The translations under genes were made by a program, and so were the position numbers. Of a stretch of 64,000 bases of DNA, positions 17,791 through 25,888 are shown one piece after another. How positions within the stretch are numbered: the stretch's first letter is position 1; each line of letters starts with the position of its first letter. Source of the stretch: Sphingobacterium spiritivorum (lineage in GTDB: Bacteria > Bacteroidota > Bacteroidia > Sphingobacteriales > Sphingobacteriaceae); NCBI RefSeq assembly GCF_016724845.1, contig NZ_CP068082.1:3906001-3970000 (forward strand), given 5' to 3'. The notes beneath the pieces were generated by a model. That model had not been told where the DNA came from. It did not search any database and worked only from the letters and a program-made list of their open reading frames with translations.

Positions 17791-17920
17791 TTTAACCGTT
17801 GTTATTTCTCTGGCGCTGGGATGTTGTCTGTGCCTCTATTATTCTGGATACGAGTGTGACGCTCGCACCAGCTTTTGTTTTTCTTTGCGTCTGTTGGCGT
17901 CCCCGCCAACAGTATAACAT
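17791..17920 (+). repeat. Intergenic palindromic repeat, family 2, copy B
   Basis: Diverged second copy of the element at 17544, in the same orientation. Its internal hairpin differs in sequence (GTGTGA with TCGCAC) but sits in the same place, while the 3' hairpin CTGTTGGCG/CGCCAACAG is nearly unchanged. This suggests that structure is kept over sequence. Confidence 0.6.
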
Positions 17921-18049
17921 GCTTGTAACAAGCTGCTTATTTTTGAATTTTTAGTTTCAAGGTCCATCAGATATACTTCTGTAATTTTTTTCTTTCAGAA
18001 AAAAACACTAAATTATGCTGTTTTTACAGTATAACGATATAATAAAAGA

Positions 18050-19270
18050 TTGAAATTCACCGAATTTGGTTTAGCTCCTCTATTGGAGGAGGGGTTAGAC
18101 AGTATGGGTTATCTTGATGCAACTCCTATACAAGGACAGGCTATTCCTGTTATCCTCCAAGATAAAGACCTTATTGCCTGTGCGCAGACAGGTACAGGTA
18201 AAACCGCATCTTATCTCTTGCCTATCTTACATAAAATTGAAGTCCGCAAATCGGAACATGTCAATACCTTGATTTTAGCCCCTACACGTGAATTAGCCCT
18301 TCAAATTGATCAGCAGATTATGGGACTTGCTTATTTCACAGGGGCGACTTCTATTGCTGTCTATGGCGGAGGAGACGGGATGGGGTACGAACAGCAGAAA
18401 AGAGCAATTCGCGAAGGAGTAAACATTATTGTGGCGACTCCCGGAAGATTGATTGCTCATATGACATCCGGTAAATTTGACTTCTCTAAACTGGAACATC
18501 TTATTCTCGATGAAGCTGATCGTATGTTAGATATGGGGTTCTACGAAGATATTCTGCGGATTATCAGTTATTTGCCGGCGAAGCGTCAGAACTTGCTTTT
18601 TTCGGCTACAATGCCGCCTAAGATCCGTTCTCTGGCCAAACAGATTCTGCATGATCCTACAGAAATAAATATTGCGATATCCAAACCTTCAGACGGCATA
18701 AAGCAGCAGGCATATCTGGTATATGATGAACAAAAAACGGAATTGATCAAAACGATTCTCTCTGATGACAGCTATTCCAGTGTTATTATTTTTGCATCCA
18801 AAAAGGAAATCGTCAAGAGACTGACGCATGAATTGCAGAAAAAGGGAATAGCCGCTGAGGCATTTCACTCCGATCTGGAACAGACTCAGCGTGAAGAGGT
18901 CATGAACAAGTTTAAAGGCAAGCGTCTGAGTGTACTAGTCGGAACAGATGTGATATCAAGAGGGATAGATGTAGTGGGAATAAGCCTGGTAATCAATTAT
19001 GATGTACCTCCGGACCCCGAAGACTATGTGCATAGGGTAGGACGTACTGCCAGAGCAGCAACTACCGGTACTGCCATAACTTTTATCAATACCAAAGATC
19101 AGAATCGTTTTGGCCGTATAGAAGCATTGATAGGTAATGAAATCGAAAAAGTACCCTTGCCGGAAGGATTTTCCGAAGGACCTGTATATGATCCGAAAAG
19201 CCGGCCTGCAAAAAAAAGATTCAATCGGAAAAAGAAGCCTTTCAGAAAAGTCGCTAAGAAACAGGATTAG
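18050..19270 (+). CDS. rhlE: DEAD-box ATP-dependent RNA helicase, RhlE-like
   Basis: 406 residues. ATP-dependent RNA unwinding, likely in ribosome assembly or RNA decay. The two RecA-like domains carry all helicase motifs: Q motif with TPIQGQAIP, Walker A AQTGTGKT (45-52), PTRELA, TPGR, DEAD at 154-157, SAT in LLFSATMP, SRGID, and HRVGRTARA. The tail is basic and lysine-rich (KKRFNRKKKPFRK), as in RhlE and CshA types. The start must be TTG at 18050: the nearest upstream ATG (18015) is in another frame and hits a stop, and TTG gives the expected start MKFTEFGLAPLLEEGL. Family is secure; the RhlE subgroup is likely. Confidence 0.93.
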   Translation: MKFTEFGLAPLLEEGLDSMGYLDATPIQGQAIPVILQDKDLIACAQTGTGKTASYLLPILHKIEVRKSEHVNTLILAPTRELALQIDQQIMGLAYFTGATSIAVYGGGDGMGYEQQKRAIREGVNIIVATPGRLIAHMTSGKFDFSKLEHLILDEADRMLDMGFYEDILRIISYLPAKRQNLLFSATMPPKIRSLAKQILHDPTEINIAISKPSDGIKQQAYLVYDEQKTELIKTILSDDSYSSVIIFASKKEIVKRLTHELQKKGIAAEAFHSDLEQTQREEVMNKFKGKRLSVLVGTDVISRGIDVVGISLVINYDVPPDPEDYVHRVGRTARAATTGTAITFINTKDQNRFGRIEALIGNEIEKVPLPEGFSEGPVYDPKSRPAKKRFNRKKKPFRKVAKKQD

Positions 19271-19289
19271 CAAAGACAAAAGATATACG

Positions 19290-19330
19290 AACACGAACTT
19301 TCCATTATTACGGAAGTTCGTGTTTTTATT
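19290..19330 (+). terminator. Terminator after the DEAD-box helicase gene
   Basis: Stem AACACGAACTT (from 19290) with AAGTTCGTGTT (from 19314), extended inside by CC/GG, then a T-rich tail. It lies between convergent genes. Confidence 0.85.
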
Positions 19331-19400
19331 TTAAGTCTTTTTTTTAAGAATGGACAAATTTTAAAAAGTCTGTTCAATAAATGTTTTGGCTATTCTTTTA

Positions 19401-21356
19401 TTAATATTCAAGTACCTTTATTTCAGTTCGTCGATTAGCCTGATGCTCTGCATCTGTACATTTTACCCCGTCTTTACACATATTAATTAATCTGCTTTCC
19501 CCGTAGCCTTTAGCTATAATTCGGTTTCGGGCTATACCTTGGCTTACTATATAATCCACCGCAGACTGCGCCCGGTTCTGAGATAATTTCATATTGTATT
19601 TAGCTGTAGCTCTGCTGTCTGTGTGACTTGAAAGCTCGATTTTAAGACTCGGGTTGTCCCGAAGAGTATGGACCAATTGGTTGAGAACAGGTTTAGCATC
19701 TTCTCTGATATTAGATTTATCCAGATCGTAGTAAATATTCTCTAATGTAAAACTTATTCCTTTTTCAATTACTGGCTGTAAATGAAGTGTCAGATGGATT
19801 GTAGTATCACGATTGGCAATAGGAGTTGTGAAAACTACCGAATCTCCGTGAAAACCGAGCTTCTCTCCAACAATGCTATAATGCAACCCGGCATCAGTTG
19901 GGAAGTTAAATTCGCCATTTTGACTACTTAATTTGCTCTGAAGTATTTGCCCTTTTTCATTCTGCAATGTCAGTTGTACAGCTGTGAGTGGTTCTGAAGT
20001 AGCTTTGTTCAATGTTTGCCCTTCCAGGTACAGATGAATTTTTGGTTGCTGAAAAGAGAAGGAATAGATATCATCCAGCCCTTTTCCTCCCATACGATTT
20101 GAAGACAGATATCCGTAAAAAGACTCGCGACTGTCATGAATAACTACATATGAAAAATCATCTGAAGCGGAGTTTACCGGAAAGCGAAGATTTTTGGATC
20201 TGCTGAATTTATTTTCTTTTATTTCACTCATAAATACATCCAGTCCTCCCATACCAGGGAAACCATTACTGGAATAATAAAGTATATTTCCGGAAAGGGA
20301 GGGAAACATCTCGTCCCCGGATGAATTAACTTCCGGGCCTGCATTTACCGGTTTGCCCCAGCTACCGTCGGGTTGACGTATACAATACCAGATATCTACG
20401 CCTCCCATTCCTCCGGGCATATCCGAAGCAAAATAAACTGTGGCTTCATCCTCGCTAAGTGCAGCATGTCCTGTAGAGTAGCTCTTTTTGTTATTATATG
20501 GAAAAGGGGTGGCTGTCCAGGAATCTCCGGATCGTGTATAAATGATTAGCTCCAGGTTATGTTTGTTGAATGTATAGTTGCCTGATCGTTGTTTTTCTGC
20601 ATCTTTACCGGGGTAGGTACGGGTGACAAACAGGGTATTTCCTTCTTTATTGGTGGCGACAGGCCCAACATGATATTCTGTATCGTTAAATACATCGGGC
20701 AGGATGTTGGGATATAATAAGGTAGTAGCATTTTTATCCCGGCTTGCTGAATACACGCGAAGATACGGCCGGCCGGTACGTCCGGAAATGCCTGTACTCC
20801 AGGTGCTGGGTTCACCGGCATATAAGACATTGTTATGAAGCGGGATAGTACCAAATTCAGAATAGCGTGTGTTGACGCCATCCTCATTCTTTAGTTTATG
20901 TAAGGTAGGTGAAGCCATCCATATGACTGCAGAATCAGCTCCCTGTATTGAAAGGGTCACCTCATCAGCCTTACCTGTACGTGTACCATACTGACGGAAC
21001 TGTTCTTTGGCCGCACTATAATTTCCTGTCATCTTCAGTAAATCTGCATAAATCAGTTGCGATCGATCTGAAAATTTACCTTGACTTATAATGCGGGCAT
21101 ACCAGTTTTGTGCCAGACTATAGTTATCAATAAGGTAATAACATTCAGCAAGACGCTCCATATCCTGAAGACGGGGTTTCTTTGTGTCAACGAGCTTCTC
21201 ATAAATACGAGCCGCACTATAATATTCGTATTGATGATAAAGTTTATCAGCAGTTGCTCTGAGACTTACCTGCTCCTGAGCTTTTACTGAAATTACTACG
21301 CTCAACAATGCTCCGATAGCCAGTAGTTTATATATAGAATGTAGTTTTTTTGCCAT
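19401..21356 (-). CDS. OmpA-family protein with PD40/TPR region (PorE-like)
   Basis: About 651 residues from the chosen ATG at 21356, which gives a clean signal peptide (MAKKLHSIYKLLAIGALLS to VKAQEQ); the frame extends 20 residues further upstream without a signal. Order: a TPR-like helical part (about 30-130), a PD40/WD40-like beta-propeller (about 150-420; repeats such as GNILYYSSNGFPGMGGLDVF), a carboxypeptidase-regulatory-like domain (about 440-520), and a C-terminal OmpA domain binding peptidoglycan (LSSHTDSRATAKYNMKLSQN, then NRRTEIKVLEY). This is the architecture of PorE, a T9SS accessory that links outer-membrane parts to the wall. It is last in the six-gene minus-strand cluster, after PorP/SprF and a type B CTD protein, a pairing common in Bacteroidota. 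Known as a family; its role with the fibre genes is inferred. Confidence 0.9.
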   Translation of the reverse strand: MAKKLHSIYKLLAIGALLSVVISVKAQEQVSLRATADKLYHQYEYYSAARIYEKLVDTKKPRLQDMERLAECYYLIDNYSLAQNWYARIISQGKFSDRSQLIYADLLKMTGNYSAAKEQFRQYGTRTGKADEVTLSIQGADSAVIWMASPTLHKLKNEDGVNTRYSEFGTIPLHNNVLYAGEPSTWSTGISGRTGRPYLRVYSASRDKNATTLLYPNILPDVFNDTEYHVGPVATNKEGNTLFVTRTYPGKDAEKQRSGNYTFNKHNLELIIYTRSGDSWTATPFPYNNKKSYSTGHAALSEDEATVYFASDMPGGMGGVDIWYCIRQPDGSWGKPVNAGPEVNSSGDEMFPSLSGNILYYSSNGFPGMGGLDVFMSEIKENKFSRSKNLRFPVNSASDDFSYVVIHDSRESFYGYLSSNRMGGKGLDDIYSFSFQQPKIHLYLEGQTLNKATSEPLTAVQLTLQNEKGQILQSKLSSQNGEFNFPTDAGLHYSIVGEKLGFHGDSVVFTTPIANRDTTIHLTLHLQPVIEKGISFTLENIYYDLDKSNIREDAKPVLNQLVHTLRDNPSLKIELSSHTDSRATAKYNMKLSQNRAQSAVDYIVSQGIARNRIIAKGYGESRLINMCKDGVKCTDAEHQANRRTEIKVLEY

Positions 21357-21444
21357 TATTTTGCTGTTATCAGGAAACCTTTGAGATGGTATTCCTCTAT
21401 AGTTATTATAGATCATTATTTCTGCTGTACATCCTTGATTTCTC

Positions 21445-22458
21445 TTAGAAAAAACGTGGGCTCAGGTATTGGCTCGCCCCGCGGCTTCCGAATGTCAGTC
21501 CCAACGTGATTTCATGAGATCCATTTTGTAGCCCACTCATACGGTTGATCATTGCATCATACGAATACCCGATACGTAACCGTTCGGTCACATAGAACTG
21601 TGCAATACCGGTAATGGCGTTCATTGCGCTTAGTTTGTCTACAGTATGATCCTGATAAGCGCGGTTAAAGAGTTTAGCCCGTGTACGATATCCTGCTCCT
21701 ATCCAGAATTTGCTGTTGAAGATTAACATCGTATTTATATCCAGCGATGTCGGTCCTTTAAAATCTTCTTTTAGCAGCATACTGGGCCGGAGGTGGACAC
21801 CCTGACTCAACTCCAACAACATACCTGAAATCACATACATACTTACCGTACGATAGAGATTTTCAGAAGTATTCAGATTGAACCGGTAGTCTGAACCGGA
21901 ATTTGTACCATTGAAAAGATCCTGTACTGATACTCCGGCATACCAGCGGGGATTAGTGTAGTATACACCTAAGCGGATATCCGGAGCCCAGTCCGATATT
22001 TTTCCTCTTGGAATTATCTGATCATTATAATCGTTGGGATCCAGTTTATTTCCATCAAGACTGTATTGGGTGACGCCCGCTGCAATGCCGAGACTTAGTC
22101 GCTGTGTATCTTCGTCATCCAGTTGTAAACGGAAAGCATAGTTTCCATAGATGGCTGTTGCTGCCTGTGCACCCAATTTGTCTGCAGTGAGGTTAAGCCC
22201 TACAGCATGTCGTTTATTCTGCGCATCTAAAATACCATCTATTGAGACCGTTCCCGTTTTTGGCGCTCCTTCCCAGCCTGTCCACTGGCTACGCAGGCCT
22301 ACCTGTGCAAACCATTCTTCCTTGTAGCCTGCATAAGCCGGATTCACACTCATGGAGTTGAAAATGTATTGCGTAAACTGGATACTCTGCTGGGCATAGC
22401 TCTTACAGAAGCCAACTAGCCCCGTCAGTGTGAGTAAAATGTATTTTCTGTATTTCAT
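21445..22458 (-). CDS. PorP/SprF-family T9SS outer-membrane protein
   Basis: 337 residues. Outer-membrane beta-barrel of the PorP/SprF family, needed in studied species for secretion or surface attachment of proteins with type B T9SS C-terminal domains. The signal peptide ends at KSYAQQS. The family start is clear: IQFTQYIFNSMSVNPAYAGY, then VGLRSQWTGWEGAPKT. Later segments ALGLNLTADKLG-like (VGLNLTADKLGAQ) and the C-terminal LRIGYSYDAMINRMSGLQNG and SHEITLGLTF are typical. It sits between the type B CTD gene and the PorE-like gene with gaps of 38 and 88 bases, so it is likely the dedicated partner of the upstream-encoded secreted protein. Confidence 0.93.
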   Translation of the reverse strand: MKYRKYILLTLTGLVGFCKSYAQQSIQFTQYIFNSMSVNPAYAGYKEEWFAQVGLRSQWTGWEGAPKTGTVSIDGILDAQNKRHAVGLNLTADKLGAQAATAIYGNYAFRLQLDDEDTQRLSLGIAAGVTQYSLDGNKLDPNDYNDQIIPRGKISDWAPDIRLGVYYTNPRWYAGVSVQDLFNGTNSGSDYRFNLNTSENLYRTVSMYVISGMLLELSQGVHLRPSMLLKEDFKGPTSLDINTMLIFNSKFWIGAGYRTRAKLFNRAYQDHTVDKLSAMNAITGIAQFYVTERLRIGYSYDAMINRMSGLQNGSHEITLGLTFGSRGASQYLSPRFF

Positions 22459-22496
22459 TTTTAATAGTTCTTAGTTAGTTTTTAAGACAATCACTA

Positions 22497-24083
22497 TTAT
22501 TGGGGTTTGATCAATACATCTCCTTTGAACACACGTGTTTCTCCACCCTTCGTAGCTTCGATAATATAGAAATAGGTGCCTGTATTCAGACCGCTGCCAT
22601 TCCATTTATTATCATAAGTACTGTTACGATATACTTCATTTCCCCAACGGTTGACAATGGTTACTCCAATACGATCATAATATTCATAGCCGATAATCTC
22701 AAAATAATCGTTGATACCATCTCCGTTAGGAGTGAATACATTCGGAATATGAAGGTCGCGGGAAAGGATATTAAGTGTCACACGGGCTGTATCTGAAAGA
22801 CCATATTCGTCAGTGATGCTATATTCAAAGGAATCTTCTCCTATGTAGCCCGGATCGGGGGTATAAGTGATGCTACCATCTATATTGACAGTTACTTTTC
22901 CATGTTGCGGCTGACTGAGTATAGTGACTGAAGAAACGATAATGGGGCTGGATCCTGCATTGTCATTTTGCAATACATGTAATTGATTTTCCTTGTTGAG
23001 ATATTCATCTGCATAGGCTATCGTAAAGGTGTCATCATTGGCTTCAGGACCCTTGTAGCTGAACTTAGTCATCCAGGTACCGCTCAGCGTGGGAGCAGCA
23101 TAAGCTAATACGTCCTGCCGGCTGTGTATACCTGTCCCTATTAATGTGGTAACATCTCCAATCCAGTTGCCATTGCCGGAATATTGCATAATTTCTGCTT
23201 TGCTATCCACAAAGAGATTTCCATTGGTGATGGCCTGATGAATAAGGGTGTAATCCGCTCTTAGCTCCTTACTGGCATAGATATGCCAGATACGGTCCAT
23301 ACCCACTTCTGTATCCTTAATCTGGATTGTTGTCGCAGCTTTATAATCTATAACGCCCACATGGATATCATCGGCTGCTTTTGGAGTAAGGATTGCGGGA
23401 GTGTAACTGCTTTCATTTATACCTACCGGAAACAGAAACTTTTCCCCCTGTTTCAGACTCTTTACAAGTGAACTGCCTGGTATATTACCTGTCACGACAT
23501 AACCGCGTATATTCTGATTCGGAATGTTAATACTACCTGCGTTCAATAACTGGGCATTAGATCCCAGCATCAGTTCAAATCCGTTGAGCAGAATATCCCC
23601 TCCCTGTACATTAAAATCGATATTAGCATCTACTCTCAGACTTGCGGTATTATTTATTCCTGTCTGAATACCGTATCCCGGATCTGAAATGTCTGCCAAC
23701 TTGATATTAGAAGGGTTGTCAATTGTAATATTTACCTTAATAAATTCTCCGCTATTTGCATCGATCAGTGTAGGTTGATTACCCCAGCCTGAATAGTAAG
23801 GATTGGAGCCTGGATCTTTCAGGATAAGTTTACCACTTCCGGTGATTTTGGCAGTAGGAGCAATCCATACTTTAGTACTGTAGATATATAAGTCTCCGTC
23901 AATCTGCCATTCTGCATTAGGGCCTATAAAGAGACTTTCAGAATATATAACATCCGCTGTGCCCTCAGAAACGATAAAATAGGAGTTATTTGAAAAATCG
24001 GAATTTTTGCCATTTTGAGCGTATAGAGATAGGCTAAACATCCCAATGGCAGTACTAAGGAAAAATTTGATAGAATTTTTCAT
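22497..24083 (-). CDS. Secreted protein with T9SS type B (gliding-motility) C-terminal domain
   Basis: 528 residues from the ATG at 24083, chosen because it starts a signal peptide (MKNSIKFFLSTAIGMFSLS, to YAQN); the frame runs 33 residues further upstream without sense. The N-terminal ~330 residues are beta-rich and Asn/Gly-rich, probably a beta-helix or sandwich adhesin. Residues about 345-440 form a cadherin-like/VCBS-type module (NDDTFTIAYADEYLN; HGKVTVNIDGSITYTPDPGY). The last ~90 residues are the CHU_C-type domain: IPNVFTPNGDGINDYFEI, VTIVNRWGNEVY, NTGTYFYIIEA, FKGDVLIKPQ. Known: such domains direct export through the T9SS and surface anchoring with PorP/SprF partners, encoded next door here. 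Confidence 0.9.
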   Translation of the reverse strand: MKNSIKFFLSTAIGMFSLSLYAQNGKNSDFSNNSYFIVSEGTADVIYSESLFIGPNAEWQIDGDLYIYSTKVWIAPTAKITGSGKLILKDPGSNPYYSGWGNQPTLIDANSGEFIKVNITIDNPSNIKLADISDPGYGIQTGINNTASLRVDANIDFNVQGGDILLNGFELMLGSNAQLLNAGSINIPNQNIRGYVVTGNIPGSSLVKSLKQGEKFLFPVGINESSYTPAILTPKAADDIHVGVIDYKAATTIQIKDTEVGMDRIWHIYASKELRADYTLIHQAITNGNLFVDSKAEIMQYSGNGNWIGDVTTLIGTGIHSRQDVLAYAAPTLSGTWMTKFSYKGPEANDDTFTIAYADEYLNKENQLHVLQNDNAGSSPIIVSSVTILSQPQHGKVTVNIDGSITYTPDPGYIGEDSFEYSITDEYGLSDTARVTLNILSRDLHIPNVFTPNGDGINDYFEIIGYEYYDRIGVTIVNRWGNEVYRNSTYDNKWNGSGLNTGTYFYIIEATKGGETRVFKGDVLIKPQ

Positions 24084-24221
24084 ACTAATACATGTTTGTA
24101 CCTTCATGTACAGATCACGGTACCTTGCTGACAGCAATCTAAAACTGTCCATACCTGTTATTAATCTGCTGTATAGTTTCATCTTCAGGTCTGTTTATTG
24201 TTACTCCTTGTTTTACGATTT

Positions 24222-25022
24222 TTATTGTACAGGAACTGCGTAAAAATAATTTTCAGAATTGTTGGTCGCATATTGGAAAATATCAGTGGCCCACCTTTGA
24301 AGAACAAGATATATAGTTACTCCTGCGGATGCAGTTACATTAATAACCGAACTTCCGGATATAAAACTTGTCCCATTTGTATCAGTTGGCGAGGCTTTAG
24401 CAGCTTTCAGCAATATACCGGCATAGCAGGTGTTATTACCGGCAGGACCTGAATGGGTAAAGTCTGCCTGCGCTATACTTGCTGGGCTAGAAGATAAGTA
24501 ACAATGTTGCCAGCTGTCGCTACTGATATTATTAAATGTCATGCCTGCATTTACTGCCCATTTACCCTGAGGAAGAGTGATGGATACACCGGAAGCGACA
24601 TAGTTACCCGTTCCGTCATTTGCATGTACAGTATTGGCGGTGCCGGGGAAATCCCCTAATACGGTGGGACGAAATGCCGGAACCAAAGTCCAGCTGCCAA
24701 TTCCGTTTGCATCACTGGTCAGTACATAGCCATTGGCCTGTGTACCATCTATAATCTTAATGGCAGCTCCGGCAATGCCGTTATCAATAACGAGTTTTGT
24801 GGTAGGGGCTATGGTGCCAATACCAACATTACCTGTATTGGTAACGACAAAATCATTAGCAGGCTGTGTCCCTGTAGGGGCTCCGCTGGCATTATTATCT
24901 TTACTGCCATCTACATGAAGGACAGTTTGGGGATTTTTGGTATTGATTCCTGTATTTTGTGCGTAAGCGGATGCAAAGCAGATCGTAGCAAGCGCTGTAG
25001 CTATAATTTTAAATGTTTTCAT
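24222..25022 (-). CDS. Secreted tail-fibre-like protein, paralogue of the next gene
   Basis: 266 residues from the ATG at 25022 (signal MKTFKIIATALATICFASAY, then AQN); the frame starts 7 residues earlier. After the signal comes NTKNPQTVLHVDG and the collar-like repeat VGIGTIAPTTKLVI, a pattern common to phage tail-fibre and Bacteroidota surface-fibre proteins. The C-terminal ~130 residues (from about 135) are beta-rich and predicted to form a globular head: LPQGKWAVNAGMTF, QHCYLSSSPASIAQ, ENYFYAVPV. No T9SS C-terminal domain is present. It is clearly related along its whole length to the protein at 25104. Function unknown; a fibre tip or minor subunit is a reasonable guess from context. Confidence 0.75.
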   Translation of the reverse strand: MKTFKIIATALATICFASAYAQNTGINTKNPQTVLHVDGSKDNNASGAPTGTQPANDFVVTNTGNVGIGTIAPTTKLVIDNGIAGAAIKIIDGTQANGYVLTSDANGIGSWTLVPAFRPTVLGDFPGTANTVHANDGTGNYVASGVSITLPQGKWAVNAGMTFNNISSDSWQHCYLSSSPASIAQADFTHSGPAGNNTCYAGILLKAAKASPTDTNGTSFISGSSVINVTASAGVTIYLVLQRWATDIFQYATNNSENYFYAVPVQ

Positions 25023-25103
25023 TGTGTTGTATATTAATAACATTAGATATTATTTGCTTATGCAGATAGACTGATATTTCATTATGGTAAAAAGTATCCG
25101 ATA

Positions 25104-25880
25104 TTAATCTATTGGTTTCGCAAAAAAATAGTTTTCCAGATAACTTTGTGCATTGAATTCGTAAGCACCCGTGGGCTGATTCTGTAACATAAGGTAGATG
25201 ATGGCCGTAGATGCTGTTACTTCTATGGCTGCACTACCTGTAACAAATCCACGTTGACCAGTTGCACTCTTATCAGTGATATTGGTTGCTACTATCCCAC
25301 CATAACTGCTCTGCGCCCCCGCAGGCCCCAAATAAGTAAAACCATTTTGCTGCAAAGCACTATTTGAAGATGAAAGATAACAGCGTTGGAATATGGTTCT
25401 GTTACCTTGTACAAAGGTAATCCCTGCATTTACTATCCATTTTCCTCTGGTTAGTGCTATGTATATATTTGAATATTTTGGAGTTTCTCCTCCATCTGGT
25501 GTTACCTTTGCATTGCTTGAAAAAATACCATTAACTACCACTTTTGATACAGCCGGATAATTCCACTTGGCAAGACCGCTGGCATTACTGGTCAGCACAC
25601 TTCCAGCCTGCTCTCCTCCATCTATAATCTGGATTTTTCCCCGGATATCCAACTTGTGTGTAGGACTGATAGTTCCTATTCCTACACTGCCGGCTGATGT
25701 GACTACAAAATCGTCAGCTTCCTGTGTAGTCGGATTATTATCTTTTTTAGCATCCACGTGCAGGACAGCTTGTGGATTTTTGGTGTTAATGCCGGCCTGC
25801 TGAGCCTGTAATGTGGCCAATCCGGAAATCCATAACAACAGCAGTAATGATGTCGTCAAACTATTGATTTTCTTTTTCAT
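25104..25880 (-). CDS. Secreted tail-fibre-like protein, paralogue of the previous gene
   Basis: 258 residues with a signal peptide (to LATLQAQQ). It shares the same order as its neighbour: INTKNPQAVLHVDAKKDNN, VGIGTISPTHKLDIRG, a linker (SVLTSNASGLAKWNYP), then a beta-rich C-terminal head (LTRGKWIVNAGITF, FQRCYLSSSNSALQQ, LENYFFAKPI). It begins 8 bases after the stop of the giant repeat gene, strongly suggesting one transcript. The two small proteins probably arose by tandem duplication. They lack membrane anchors and T9SS C-terminal domains, so how they reach or stay on the surface is open. I do not recognise the head domain. Confidence 0.75.
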   Translation of the reverse strand: MKKKINSLTTSLLLLLWISGLATLQAQQAGINTKNPQAVLHVDAKKDNNPTTQEADDFVVTSAGSVGIGTISPTHKLDIRGKIQIIDGGEQAGSVLTSNASGLAKWNYPAVSKVVVNGIFSSNAKVTPDGGETPKYSNIYIALTRGKWIVNAGITFVQGNRTIFQRCYLSSSNSALQQNGFTYLGPAGAQSSYGGIVATNITDKSATGQRGFVTGSAAIEVTASTAIIYLMLQNQPTGAYEFNAQSYLENYFFAKPID

Positions 25881-25888
25881 GACTAGTA

